Positions 1 to 7,472 of a stretch of DNA of 9,344 bases are shown here, one piece after another; within the stretch, counting starts at the first letter, position 1; each line of letters begins with the position of its first letter. Where the stretch lies: positions 1-9,344 of the forward strand of contig SBBP01000022.1 of assembly GCA_005239655.1 (NCBI GenBank), given 5' to 3'. The DNA is from Candidatus Microgenomatus auricola (lineage in GTDB: Bacteria > Patescibacteriota > Patescibacteriia > UBA9570 > XYC2-FULL-38-9). Below the pieces are notes generated by a model. The model saw only the letters and a program-made list of their open reading frames with translations, was not told the origin of the DNA and did no database searches. A program made the position numbers and the translations under genes.

Positions 1-612
1 ACACAACATCTGCTGCAACAGAACTGCGCTGTCACCGCAGCCGACGTGTCAAAAAAATTTTTACAAATGGTGCACGATCGTTTTTCGAAACAGGGTGAGT
101 TGCACACGATGCAACTCAATGGCGTTGACTTGCAACCTATTCCAGACAACCACTTTGATCTTGCCGCAACCTATTCGGTATTACATCATATCCCTGATTA
201 CCTCGCCACGGTGCGAGAGTTAGTGCGTGTCGTAAAGCCGGGAGGGATTATTTACATCGACCATGAGCACAGCGATGCCTACTGGTCAGATTCTCCGGTC
301 TACGCTGAATTTATCTCCACGGTCAAACCACCGTACACAAAAAACTGGAAGCGCTTCTTTCGTTTGCAGAACTACGCTCTGCGTTTTCATCGGTTCTTCG
401 ATCCACGCTACATGCCAGAAGGGGACATCCATGTCTTTCCGGATGATCACATCGAATGGGAGAAAATTATTGCGACACTCCGCGACACCAATTGCGAGGT
501 GATTGAACATCGAAACTATCTTGTCTATCAGCGTGGCTATAGCGAAGAAATCTATGCACGTTATCAGGACCGCTGCACGGATATGGCTGTCGTGATTGCT
601 AGAAAAGGCTAA
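1..612 (+). CDS. SAM-dependent methyltransferase, class I (5'-truncated by window edge)
   Basis: The reading frame is open from base 1 to the TAA at 610-612 (203 codons), so the gene starts outside the window. The GTG at 46 is an internal codon, because the residues before it contribute to the fold. The visible part fits a Methyltransf_11-type Rossmann domain: an acidic residue in VTAADVS (codons 11-17) matches the SAM-ribose-binding acid after strand 2, FDLAATYSVLHHIPDY is the strand-4 motif IV region, and VVKPGG is the usual motif before strand 5. The glycine-rich motif I (GxGxG) would lie upstream and cannot be seen. The C-terminal third (IDHEHSDAYW onward, rich in aromatic residues) is probably the substrate lid. 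In this setting it may methylate a sugar or lipid carrier, but the substrate cannot be read from the sequence. It precedes the promoter at 660-688, so it belongs to an upstream transcription unit or reads into the operon. Confidence 0.88.
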   Translation, partial: TQHLLQQNCAVTAADVSKKFLQMVHDRFSKQGELHTMQLNGVDLQPIPDNHFDLAATYSVLHHIPDYLATVRELVRVVKPGGIIYIDHEHSDAYWSDSPVYAEFISTVKPPYTKNWKRFFRLQNYALRFHRFFDPRYMPEGDIHVFPDDHIEWEKIIATLRDTNCEVIEHRNYLVYQRGYSEEIYARYQDRCTDMAVVIARKG

Positions 613-659
613 AATTAGCATCAAAAATGCACAAAAGCATTTATCGTCCAGCGTAGAGG

Positions 660-688
660 TTGACAAACTCCAAAAACTCAGGTATAGT
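660..688 (+). promoter_or_regulatory. Sigma70-type promoter for the six-gene operon
   Basis: The -35 box TTGACA (660-665) matches consensus exactly. A spacer of exactly 17 bp (666-682) leads to TATAGT (683-688), a good -10 box. Transcription would start near 695, giving a leader of about 30 nt before the ATG at 724. It sits in the only sizeable gap of the window, just upstream of the tightly packed genes, which supports it as their main promoter. No operator palindrome or riboswitch fold is apparent in the short leader. Confidence 0.8.
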
Positions 689-713
689 ACTTTGTTCTAA
701 AAAATTGAAATTT

Positions 714-718
714 GGAGG
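714..718 (+). promoter_or_regulatory. Shine-Dalgarno site fixing the start of the radical SAM gene
   Basis: GGAGG lies 5 nt before the ATG at 724. An in-frame TTG at 712 also exists, but a start there would put the ribosome binding site inside the coding sequence, so 724 is the better start. It is the strongest ribosome binding site in the window. Most later operon genes lack a clear one. Confidence 0.85.
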
Positions 719-723
719 ATATA

Positions 724-1731
724 ATGACAAGCCCACACAAAGCAAAATACCCGGTCGATGCTGTTATCGGCATCACCTACAACTGCAACTCACGTTGTGT
801 GATGTGCGACATTTGGAAAATGGAGCCGCACGAGCTGATGAAGGTTGACGACTTCAAGCGCCTTCCAACAACACTGCGTGACGTGAATATTTCTGGCGGT
901 GAACCGTTCTTGCACAAAGATATTGTTGCGATTGTTCGAACAGTCCGCGAGCGTTTGCCCAAAGCGCGCATTGTGATTTCCTCAAACGGCTTCTCCACAA
1001 AACTCATCGAAACACGCATCACCGAGATTTTGAAATACGTCCCGGATGTTCGTGTTGGTATTTCGATTGACGGTATGCAAGAGATGCACGACAAAATTCG
1101 TGGCATTCCGAACGGATTTAATAAGTGCATGGACACCGTTGATATGCTCAAACGTGTCGGCGTCAAAAACATTCGTCTTGCGTTTACGATTACCACGGTG
1201 AACGTCGACCACTTCTCAAAAGTGTATGACCTCGCACGTCAAAAAGGGGTGCAGTTTACCTGTGCATTTGCGCAAAGTTCTGATTTCTATTTTGGTGCGA
1301 AGCAGAATTATGAGAATCCAGATCCAAAACTGCTCAAAGACGGATTTCGTTATGTGATCGCCCGTGAACTCAAAAGCATGAGTCCGAAGCGCTGGGTCCG
1401 TGCCTTCTTTGCCAATGGTTTGTACCGATTTGCAACAACCAGCACACAGCCGTTGTCGTCTCGACCAGGTTCAGATTTTTTCTACCTTGATCCGAATGGC
1501 ATCATCTATCCGTCTGTGGTGCATTACTACAAGATGGGTGATTTTAAAACCACGGAGTTTGATACCCTGTGGAACTCTGATGAAGCGAACAGTGCACGTG
1601 AAAAAGTGACTTCTGGTGCGAAACAGTATTGGATGATTTGTACTGCGCGTTCAGCGATTCGCCGTCATCCTCTTGCGGTTGCGCAGTGGTTTGTGAAGAG
1701 CAAACTGTTCCCATCAACGATTCTGGCGTAA
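724..1731 (+). CDS. Radical SAM protein with degenerate SPASM/twitch-like C-terminus
   Basis: A 335-residue protein. The [4Fe-4S]-binding CxxxCxxC motif is C21, C25, C28 (YNCNSRCVMC). GGEP at 58-61 is the SAM-binding motif, and SSNG plus GISIDG with a following HDKIRG segment complete a MoaA-like radical SAM barrel. The C-terminal part (about 235-310) has the FFYLDPNG...IYP...MGDF...LW...YWMICT layout of the auxiliary-cluster SPASM/twitch domain. However, where relatives as I remember them carry cysteines, this protein has S246, S264, S297 or G298, and Y302. Only C306 remains. It may therefore lack an auxiliary cluster. Such proteins occur in glycan and cell-surface loci, often without known substrate, so the reaction here is unknown. 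The start is the ATG with GGAGG upstream. It is the first gene of the operon, and the next ATG follows the stop by 9 nt. Confidence 0.9.
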   Translation: MTSPHKAKYPVDAVIGITYNCNSRCVMCDIWKMEPHELMKVDDFKRLPTTLRDVNISGGEPFLHKDIVAIVRTVRERLPKARIVISSNGFSTKLIETRITEILKYVPDVRVGISIDGMQEMHDKIRGIPNGFNKCMDTVDMLKRVGVKNIRLAFTITTVNVDHFSKVYDLARQKGVQFTCAFAQSSDFYFGAKQNYENPDPKLLKDGFRYVIARELKSMSPKRWVRAFFANGLYRFATTSTQPLSSRPGSDFFYLDPNGIIYPSVVHYYKMGDFKTTEFDTLWNSDEANSAREKVTSGAKQYWMICTARSAIRRHPLAVAQWFVKSKLFPSTILA

Positions 1732-1740
1732 TGTTGCCGC

Positions 1741-3150
1741 ATGTCGTTTTCATTTGGACAACTGCGCGATGATCTGCTGAGCTCACCCCGTGCACGGAAT
1801 GTCGTCATTGTGCTGTTTCTCCTCTGGGCAGTTGGAGTCTCCTTCCTGCTGGTGACTGAGCCACTCGGGGTGTTTGTTGCACTGCCGCTGACTGTTGTCG
1901 TGCTGATTTGCGCAGTGTATCCTCAGATTTCCATCGCTCTGATTGCATTGAGCTTTCCATTCATTCACGTCGAGGCACGGTATGGTGAGTGGAATGTGCC
2001 TATTGTCGACGTTATTGGCATGGTCGCATTGCTTGGGGCATTTCTGCGTCTTATTGTTGCTGTTGCTCGACAGCACCATCGGACCCGCACGATTCGATTG
2101 CCTGGGATCTGGCCCTTTATTGCGTTCATCGTGGCCGCGGCTATTTCTGTGACGAATTCCTGGGATCCTGCGGCGAGCATGAAATATCTCTTTCGGCCAA
2201 TCATCTTTTTTTATGTGACGTACGTACTGCTCGTCGTCAATTCGATCACAACCAAGCGGTTACTCCTGCAGGTGTTGTGGATTTTGTTTGGAGTCGGCAT
2301 CGTTATTGCGCTCTACGGATGGGTTGGGTTGTTTGTTGCAGACTTTCCGTCGTTACTTGAGCGGCGTGTTGTTCCTTTCCCCCTGTTCGGAACCTATCCG
2401 CTGGGTGCGAATCATAATCTCATTGCCGATGTCATGGTCACGACTGTGCCCGTCGGATATTTTTTGTTGTCACAAGCTCGCACATCTCTGCAGAAACGGT
2501 CAATTTTCCTTGGAACAGTGTGGATTTTAGGTGCAGCGCTGCTGACATTCTCTCGCTCCGCATGGCTGGCACTGTGCGCGGAGTTAGTGCTGTTATTCGC
2601 GCTGTACTATCGACGGAATATCCGTTTCATGTTGCGTTACATTGTGATTGCATCCCTGGTGGTTCTTCCGTTTGTGGGGTACATGGTTGTGTTTTCGAGT
2701 CAGGAAGTCGTGACCACGTCAACAGAAAATCGGCGCATCTTGAGTGACATTGGCCAGGAGATGGCACAGGAGCATCCGCTCTTCGGAGCAGGAGCAGGAA
2801 CGTTCATCTCGTTTGTAGAGCGCAATAATGTGTATATGCAGGAGTACGGCGCGCCACTCGATGCTCACGGATTTGTAATGAAAGTGCAGAGTGAAATTGG
2901 AATTGTTGGTCTTGTTTCGTTTGTTGCATTGCTTGCAAGCGTGTTATGGATCATCTATCGTGCGTATGCACGGTCGGTTCCGCCGTTTTACAATGCGCTT
3001 TGTATTTCGATGTTGATGATGGCTGCAGGAAGTATTTTCTTTCAACTTTTTCAGACATCCTATTTCATTTCAAAGCTGTGGTTCCCGTTGGGAGTGGCGC
3101 TTGCCGCTGCCTATCAATCTGAGTTTCGACGTGTGAATCCCTCCACATGA
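1741..3150 (+). CDS. O-antigen ligase/polymerase family membrane protein (Wzy_C-like)
   Basis: A 469-residue inner-membrane protein with about 12-13 hydrophobic segments (for example 20-38, 42-60, 88-108, 122-138, 173-199, 224-245, 272-290, 297-318, 386-406, 415-434). Three hallmarks of the WaaL/Wzy O-antigen ligase superfamily are in order: LTFSRSAW around R272 after a TM segment; a large extracytoplasmic loop (about 319-385) with HPLFGAGAGTF (H345); and DAHGFVMKVQSEIGIVGL (H376, E385) leading into the next TM. Members either ligate finished lipid-linked glycan to an acceptor or polymerise repeat units on the outer face of the membrane. Which of the two cannot be decided here, since ligases and polymerases share these motifs. 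No Shine-Dalgarno precedes the ATG, so it is probably translated by coupling with the preceding gene. Its TGA overlaps the next start in an ATGA. Confidence 0.9.
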   Translation: MSFSFGQLRDDLLSSPRARNVVIVLFLLWAVGVSFLLVTEPLGVFVALPLTVVVLICAVYPQISIALIALSFPFIHVEARYGEWNVPIVDVIGMVALLGAFLRLIVAVARQHHRTRTIRLPGIWPFIAFIVAAAISVTNSWDPAASMKYLFRPIIFFYVTYVLLVVNSITTKRLLLQVLWILFGVGIVIALYGWVGLFVADFPSLLERRVVPFPLFGTYPLGANHNLIADVMVTTVPVGYFLLSQARTSLQKRSIFLGTVWILGAALLTFSRSAWLALCAELVLLFALYYRRNIRFMLRYIVIASLVVLPFVGYMVVFSSQEVVTTSTENRRILSDIGQEMAQEHPLFGAGAGTFISFVERNNVYMQEYGAPLDAHGFVMKVQSEIGIVGLVSFVALLASVLWIIYRAYARSVPPFYNALCISMLMMAAGSIFFQLFQTSYFISKLWFPLGVALAAAYQSEFRRVNPST

Positions 3151-4220
3151 AAAAAATTATTCACATCATTGATGGTTTAGGTATTGGCGGTGCGGAGCGT
3201 GTCGTGTTGGACTTGGCAAGTCGAATCGATCGCACTGAATACGCAGTAGAAGTGGTTTGGCTCGCACCGCAATTCAGCGACCTGCGACCAGAATTTGAGA
3301 AACGCGGTGTGAAGTGCACGTGCATTCCAAAGCGAACAAAATTGGGTTGGCAGCTGTATCGAGACCTTTCACGTTTTTTGACAGAACAGCAGCCGGATAT
3401 TGTCCACACACATTTGTTCGCTGCAGACGTGTGGGGAGCACTTGCTGCTACACGTGCTCGGGTGCCGCGTCTCATCTCGACAGAGCACAACATCAATCGG
3501 AACGAAAGCTGGCTCAAGCATCGCATCAAAGCGATTGTGCGCAAACGGACACATGACGATATCATTGCTGTTTCCGAAGCCGTGAAACAGTCTGTGATCG
3601 ATGATTGTGGGCCGTCAATTGCAGCTCGGTTGAAGGTCATCCCGAATGGAATCGACGTCGATCGTTTTTTGCATAGTCGCCAGCAAAGTCACACGCCAAC
3701 CGTGTTGACTGTGGTTGGACGGCTAGAACAACAGAAAGGACACCTGGATTTATTGCGTTCATTGCGATTTGTCCGAAAGCCGTACGTGCTGCGTATCGTT
3801 GGTGATGGTGCACTGCGTGACGTGATCATGCGTCGTGCAGAGGCGCTTGGTGTTGTGGATCACATCCGCATGGAGAAAGCACGCACAGACATCGAGCAGG
3901 TGTATTGGACCAGTGACATCGTCATCGTGCCGTCGCTCTGGGAAGGATTTGGGATCGTGGGCATTGAAGCGCTGGCCAGTGGCTGTGCAGTCATTGCGTC
4001 GGACGTGGATGGCTTAGCAGAAGTGATCACTGACGGAGTGAACGGACGACTCGTAGCGATGGAAGATCCACAGGTTGTGGCGCAGGCGATTGATCAGTTG
4101 ATTGCGGATGCTTCACTTCGTATGCGTTTTTCTGAAGCAGGGCAGGCGATGGTGCGTGATCAGTACACTGTCGCACGCATGGTCGAGCGGTACACCGCAT
4201 GTTATGCTGGAGCTGTATGA
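3147..4220 (+). CDS. Glycosyltransferase family 4 (GT-B fold)
   Basis: A 357-residue, full-length GT4 enzyme that should transfer a sugar from a nucleotide-sugar donor in the cytoplasm. The N-terminal acceptor domain has GGAE at 14-17, the VHTHLF strand (86-91), TEH (112-114) and VSEAVK (142-147). PNGID (166-170) marks the hinge. The C-terminal donor domain has GRLEQQKG with R192 and K197, which usually contact the donor phosphates, IVGDG (217-221), and the E-x7-E motif E266/E274 in WEGFGIVGIEAL, followed by DVDGLAEVI. All key residues are intact. Donor and acceptor sugars cannot be predicted. The start is a four-base ATGA overlap with the polymerase gene and the stop overlaps the following glycosyltransferase in the same way, indicating translational coupling. 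Confidence 0.93.
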   Translation: MKKIIHIIDGLGIGGAERVVLDLASRIDRTEYAVEVVWLAPQFSDLRPEFEKRGVKCTCIPKRTKLGWQLYRDLSRFLTEQQPDIVHTHLFAADVWGALAATRARVPRLISTEHNINRNESWLKHRIKAIVRKRTHDDIIAVSEAVKQSVIDDCGPSIAARLKVIPNGIDVDRFLHSRQQSHTPTVLTVVGRLEQQKGHLDLLRSLRFVRKPYVLRIVGDGALRDVIMRRAEALGVVDHIRMEKARTDIEQVYWTSDIVIVPSLWEGFGIVGIEALASGCAVIASDVDGLAEVITDGVNGRLVAMEDPQVVAQAIDQLIADASLRMRFSEAGQAMVRDQYTVARMVERYTACYAGAV

Positions 4221-5404
4221 AGATCCTGCAGATCAATAAGTTTTTCTATCCAAATGGAGGCTCCGAAACCTATTTTTTTGCATTGAGTCGTGCATTAGAA
4301 GAAGCCGGTCACGAGGTGGTGCATTTTTCGATGAAGGACCAACGCAACCTGCCGTCCCCATACGCAGACTATTTTGTTGACCATATCGATTTTCGCAGTG
4401 AAAAAACACTGCGCAAAGGGTTGAGTTACATTTCTTCGCACGAGGCTGCTCAGAAAGTGGCGCGTTTGGTGCGCGACACCAAACCCGATATTGCACACGT
4501 GCATAACATTGCGCATCAATTGACTCCAACAATTCTCACGACACTGCAATCACTCAGTGTGCCAGTGGTGCAGACGCTGCACGACTACCAGCTGATCTGC
4601 CCAAACTATCAACTCTACACACAAAACGAGACCTGTGAACGTTGCATGCGTCACCGCTATTGGAATGCCGTCACCCATCGTTGCGTGCAAGACTCTGTTG
4701 TGGCTTCAGCACTCGCAGCGCTCGAAATGACCTATCACAATGTGTTGAAGCACAGTTATGAGCGTGGTGTGCAGCAGTTCATTGCCCCATCAAAATTTTT
4801 GTTCGAAAAATTACAGCAGTGGGGATGGAAGGCTGAGCAGGTGACGCATCTTCCGCATTTTGCTCAGAAAGCTCGACGAAACGATCTGACAAAAAAACGA
4901 CAAATCACCTTTATTGGTCGACTGACAGATGAAAAAGGTGCGCACATTCTCCTTGAAGCTGCACGTCACTTTCGTGATGTCGAATTTGTATTTGCTGGAG
5001 AAGGGGAGCAACGTGCACGTCTCGAACAGATAATCAATACAGAGCGGCTGGAGCACTGCCGCCTGATTGGTTTCACTGCACCAGAGGCGCTCGATCGACT
5101 GGTTCAAGAATCCATGGCCGTCGTTGTGCCGTCACTGTGGTATGAGAATGCGCCGATGGTCGTGTATGAAGCCCTTGCGCTTGGAACGCCGGTCATTGCA
5201 TCAGCACACGGCGGTTTGCCGGAGTTGATCAACCACGGAACAAACGGCTGGACATTTCCACCAGGTGATAGCCGAGCGCTTGCCGATTGCATACAGCAGG
5301 CACTCATCAGTCCGCCTCTACACATTCCAGAAAATCAGTATGCAAAAGAGAGTCATCTTGCAACGTTGCTTTCCATCTATGAGTCCGTTCTCACAAAAAA
5401 ATAA
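4217..5404 (+). CDS. Glycosyltransferase family 4 with Cys-rich insert
   Basis: A 395-residue GT4 enzyme. The start at 4217 forms an ATGA overlap with the previous stop and has GGAG at 4209-4212. An upstream in-frame ATG at 4199 would only add six atypical residues (MLCWSC). Visible motifs are an N-terminal loop NGGSE (13-17), HVHN (94-97), LHDYQLICPN (121-130), APSKF (190-194), IGRLTDEKG with R235 and K240, AGEGE (260-264), and E-x7-E as E310/E318 in YENAPMVVYEAL. Four cysteines, C128, C140, C143 and C156, cluster after the HDY motif. This pattern recurs in one GT4 subgroup and could bind a metal or form a structural cluster. The enzyme should act in the cytoplasm on the same glycan as its neighbour. 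Donor and linkage are unknown. Confidence 0.93.
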   Translation: MKILQINKFFYPNGGSETYFFALSRALEEAGHEVVHFSMKDQRNLPSPYADYFVDHIDFRSEKTLRKGLSYISSHEAAQKVARLVRDTKPDIAHVHNIAHQLTPTILTTLQSLSVPVVQTLHDYQLICPNYQLYTQNETCERCMRHRYWNAVTHRCVQDSVVASALAALEMTYHNVLKHSYERGVQQFIAPSKFLFEKLQQWGWKAEQVTHLPHFAQKARRNDLTKKRQITFIGRLTDEKGAHILLEAARHFRDVEFVFAGEGEQRARLEQIINTERLEHCRLIGFTAPEALDRLVQESMAVVVPSLWYENAPMVVYEALALGTPVIASAHGGLPELINHGTNGWTFPPGDSRALADCIQQALISPPLHIPENQYAKESHLATLLSIYESVLTKK

Positions 5405-5414
5405 GCTGATTCGG

Positions 5415-7460
5415 ATGAGCGGACGAATCGCGTGTACGATTGTGGCATCGTTTGTATTGATCGTGTTGCGGGTATTGCCTGTAGAAGCATCTCACCGTCC
5501 CGAGCAAGCGCCAAAGATTGTGAATTGGTACTACGATTGGAGTTTGGATACCGACGAAGAAGCAGAAGAGTTAGCCGAATGGGATGTGCTCATTCTCGAC
5601 ATCGAAAATGAATACTATTCGCGAGACCGGATGAAGATGATCAAGCGCTTGAATCCGGACATCACACTTCTTGCCTATATTTCCCCGGTCGATATTCGGC
5701 CGGACGCGGCATCACTCGACTCCGGAACCGCACGAAACTATATCGGTGAGCAGTTGCAGGAAAACCCCGAATGGATCTTGAAATTGGCATCAGGAGAAAA
5801 GGCTCGTTGGTGGGCTGACTTCGACATTATGAACATCACGAGCGCTGGAGTGAACAGCGAAGGAGAGACATTCAACAACTATTTTTCAGAGTTCATTCGT
5901 GATGCGGTCGTGAAAGATCCCATTTGGGATGGTGTATTTTACGACAACTTGTGGGAGAACGTCTCGTTTGTGAGTGAACACATCGATCTCGATAACAGCG
6001 GAGAAGCCGAGAGCGTTTCGGAAATGAACACGGAATGGAGAAAAGGGATCACGAAACTCCTCAAAAAAACAAGACGGTATGCAAAAAAACATCGAACGGC
6101 TTTTCTGGTGACGGGCAATGGTGGAACGCGGTACTATCGTCACGTAAATGGCATTGGGTTTGAACACTTCCCGAACACGGTGTACGGAGAGTGGACCGAA
6201 TCCATGCAGCAGTACCGTTTTATTCTCGACAACGGGCAGTCGCGTGCGACTGCATTTGTGAATGCGAACGTGAACGATAGCGGTGACCAAGCCGATTACC
6301 AAAAATTTCGCTTTGGCTTAACGTCAACATTGCTGGAGAATGGCTATTACAGTTTTGATAGTGGTGGCCGCTCACATCATGAGCGGTGGTATTACGACGA
6401 ATACGATGTGCAACTGGGAGAGGCGACTTCTGGAGCGTACAATGTCCTTGAACCTGAAACACCAACACAGCTGCAAGCGGGTGTATGGCGTCGCGATTAC
6501 GAATCCGCAACAGTGCTTGTGAATTCCACAGACGAAGAGAGCCGGATTGATCTCAATACCGGCTATGAAAAAATAAAAGGAACACAAGACACCGAAACAA
6601 ACTCTGGTGAAGTGGTGGGTTCAGTCAACATACCGGCAGAAGATGGAATCGTGCTTCTTCCGCGACTGTCCACGGTTCGTGATACCACATTTATCAATGG
6701 CGCGTTTGCAAAAGTGTTTGATGGAAGCGGTGAAGAGGTGCGCAACAGCTTTTTTTCCTACGATGGCAGTTTCCCAGGCGGTACACAGGTGCACAAAATT
6801 TCTCAGAGCGGAAAAACGGTTGTGGCAGGAGAGACGTTTGTGCGCGTGTATGACAACGCCAATCGTCAAATTGCGGAATTCGCACCGTACGGCAGTCAGT
6901 ACACCGGTGGTGTGAACATCGCTGTTGGAGCACTGTATGGCGGCGAGAAAACATACATTGTGACTGGAACACAAGCGGAAAGTCCGCATGTGCGCATTTT
7001 TGATACCCAGGGAAATCTTGTGCATGCCGGTTGTTTTCCGTACGCGCCGGAATTCAGAGGTGGAGTGAATGTGGGAGTGGGCGACCTCAATGGTGACGAT
7101 CGTATGGAAATCGTCGTTGCAGCAGGATTTGGCGGCGGTCCACACATTCGAATACTGAACAATCAGTGCGAAGTGGTGAATCCCGGCTTCTTTGCCTTCA
7201 ACGAACAGTTACGCATTGGCGTGAACATGGCTGTGGGTGACTTGAATGGCGATGGCAACGCAGAAATTATTGCTGCGTCCGGGCCGGGTGGAGGCCCGCA
7301 TGTGCGCGTCTTCAACAAAAATGGTACGCTGCTGTCAGCAGGATTTTTCGCCTACGCGGAAAGCGACCGCAGCGGAGTACTCGTTTCCACTGCCGATATT
7401 GACCAGGACGGAACAGACGAGATCGTGACAAACAGCTTCTCGATTTTTAACGAATTCTGA
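5415..7460 (+). CDS. Secreted GHL15-like glycoside hydrolase with C-terminal FG-GAP repeats
   Basis: A 681-residue exported protein. Residues 1-25 look like a signal peptide (MSGR, a hydrophobic core, possible cleavage after VEA25). Residues about 34-345 resemble the hypothetical glycosyl hydrolase family 15 TIM barrel: VNWYYDW, VLILDIENEY (D62), ARWWADF, WDGVFYDNLWEN (D177), GIGFEHF (E250) and, near the end, RFGLTSTLLENGYYSFDSGG plus YYDEYDVQLGEA. D177 and E250 are my guesses for catalytic residues. A beta domain follows (GVWRRDYESATVLVNST to about 415), then five FG-GAP/VCBS-like repeats (424-681). The substrate is unknown; a polysaccharide made by this operon is plausible. The start is uncertain: an in-frame ATG at 5379 overlaps the previous gene by 26 nt and would give a longer, more basic N-region. 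Longer starts at 5340 or 5265 are less likely. None has a clear Shine-Dalgarno. Confidence 0.82.
   Translation: MSGRIACTIVASFVLIVLRVLPVEASHRPEQAPKIVNWYYDWSLDTDEEAEELAEWDVLILDIENEYYSRDRMKMIKRLNPDITLLAYISPVDIRPDAASLDSGTARNYIGEQLQENPEWILKLASGEKARWWADFDIMNITSAGVNSEGETFNNYFSEFIRDAVVKDPIWDGVFYDNLWENVSFVSEHIDLDNSGEAESVSEMNTEWRKGITKLLKKTRRYAKKHRTAFLVTGNGGTRYYRHVNGIGFEHFPNTVYGEWTESMQQYRFILDNGQSRATAFVNANVNDSGDQADYQKFRFGLTSTLLENGYYSFDSGGRSHHERWYYDEYDVQLGEATSGAYNVLEPETPTQLQAGVWRRDYESATVLVNSTDEESRIDLNTGYEKIKGTQDTETNSGEVVGSVNIPAEDGIVLLPRLSTVRDTTFINGAFAKVFDGSGEEVRNSFFSYDGSFPGGTQVHKISQSGKTVVAGETFVRVYDNANRQIAEFAPYGSQYTGGVNIAVGALYGGEKTYIVTGTQAESPHVRIFDTQGNLVHAGCFPYAPEFRGGVNVGVGDLNGDDRMEIVVAAGFGGGPHIRILNNQCEVVNPGFFAFNEQLRIGVNMAVGDLNGDGNAEIIAASGPGGGPHVRVFNKNGTLLSAGFFAYAESDRSGVLVSTADIDQDGTDEIVTNSFSIFNEF
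6684..7457 (+). repeat. Five FG-GAP/VCBS-like protein repeats (beta-propeller-like)
   Basis: Within the hydrolase gene, repeat units begin at about residues 455, 498, 549, 601 and 653 (nt 6777, 6906, 7059, 7215, 7371), so the last spacings are 51, 52 and 52 residues. The consensus is GGVNVAVGDLNGDG..EIV followed by GGGPHVRVFN..G and FFAY. Calcium-type DxDxD/DxNxD loops are intact in the last three units (D557/N559/D561, D609/N611/D613, D661/D663/D665). The first two units lack them (A506 replaces the first Asp in unit two). A closed propeller usually needs four to eight blades, so five could close or could pair with another chain. Confidence 0.8.
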
Positions 7461-7472
7461 TATGAATTCTGA
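7452..7472 (+). repeat. 9-bp direct repeat spanning a stop/start junction
   Basis: GAATTCTGA occurs at 7452-7460 and again at 7464-7472, separated by TAT. The first copy contains the hydrolase stop (TGA 7458-7460). The second follows the ATG of the next gene (7462-7464) and encodes its residues 2-4. The 12-bp period suggests a small tandem duplication that may have shaped this one-base intergenic junction. It could also be chance. Confidence 0.6.

Noticed and set aside
46..612. Methyltransferase starting at GTG 46
   Set aside because: The frame is open to base 1, and residues upstream of 46 include the expected acidic SAM-binding position, so 46 is internal to a gene cut by the window edge.
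625..642. Inverted repeat AAATGC/GCATTT as a terminator for the methyltransferase gene
   Set aside because: Only 6 bp, AT-rich, and no T-run follows.
712..723. TTG start at 712 for the radical SAM gene
   Set aside because: It would translate the Shine-Dalgarno itself; the ATG at 724 is well placed 5 nt after GGAGG.
3378..3403. TTGACA at 3378-3383 as an internal promoter
   Set aside because: No acceptable -10 box lies at a 16-18 bp distance, and it is within a coding sequence.
4199..4216. ATG start at 4199 for the second glycosyltransferase
   Set aside because: It adds only six unusual residues before the typical MKILQINK start, while the ATG at 4217 has GGAG and the same ATGA overlap as the gene before.
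5265..5414. Longer N-termini of the hydrolase (starts at 5265 or 5340)
   Set aside because: They overlap the preceding gene by 65-140 nt and bury the signal peptide behind a long non-typical leader. The start at 5379 stays possible.
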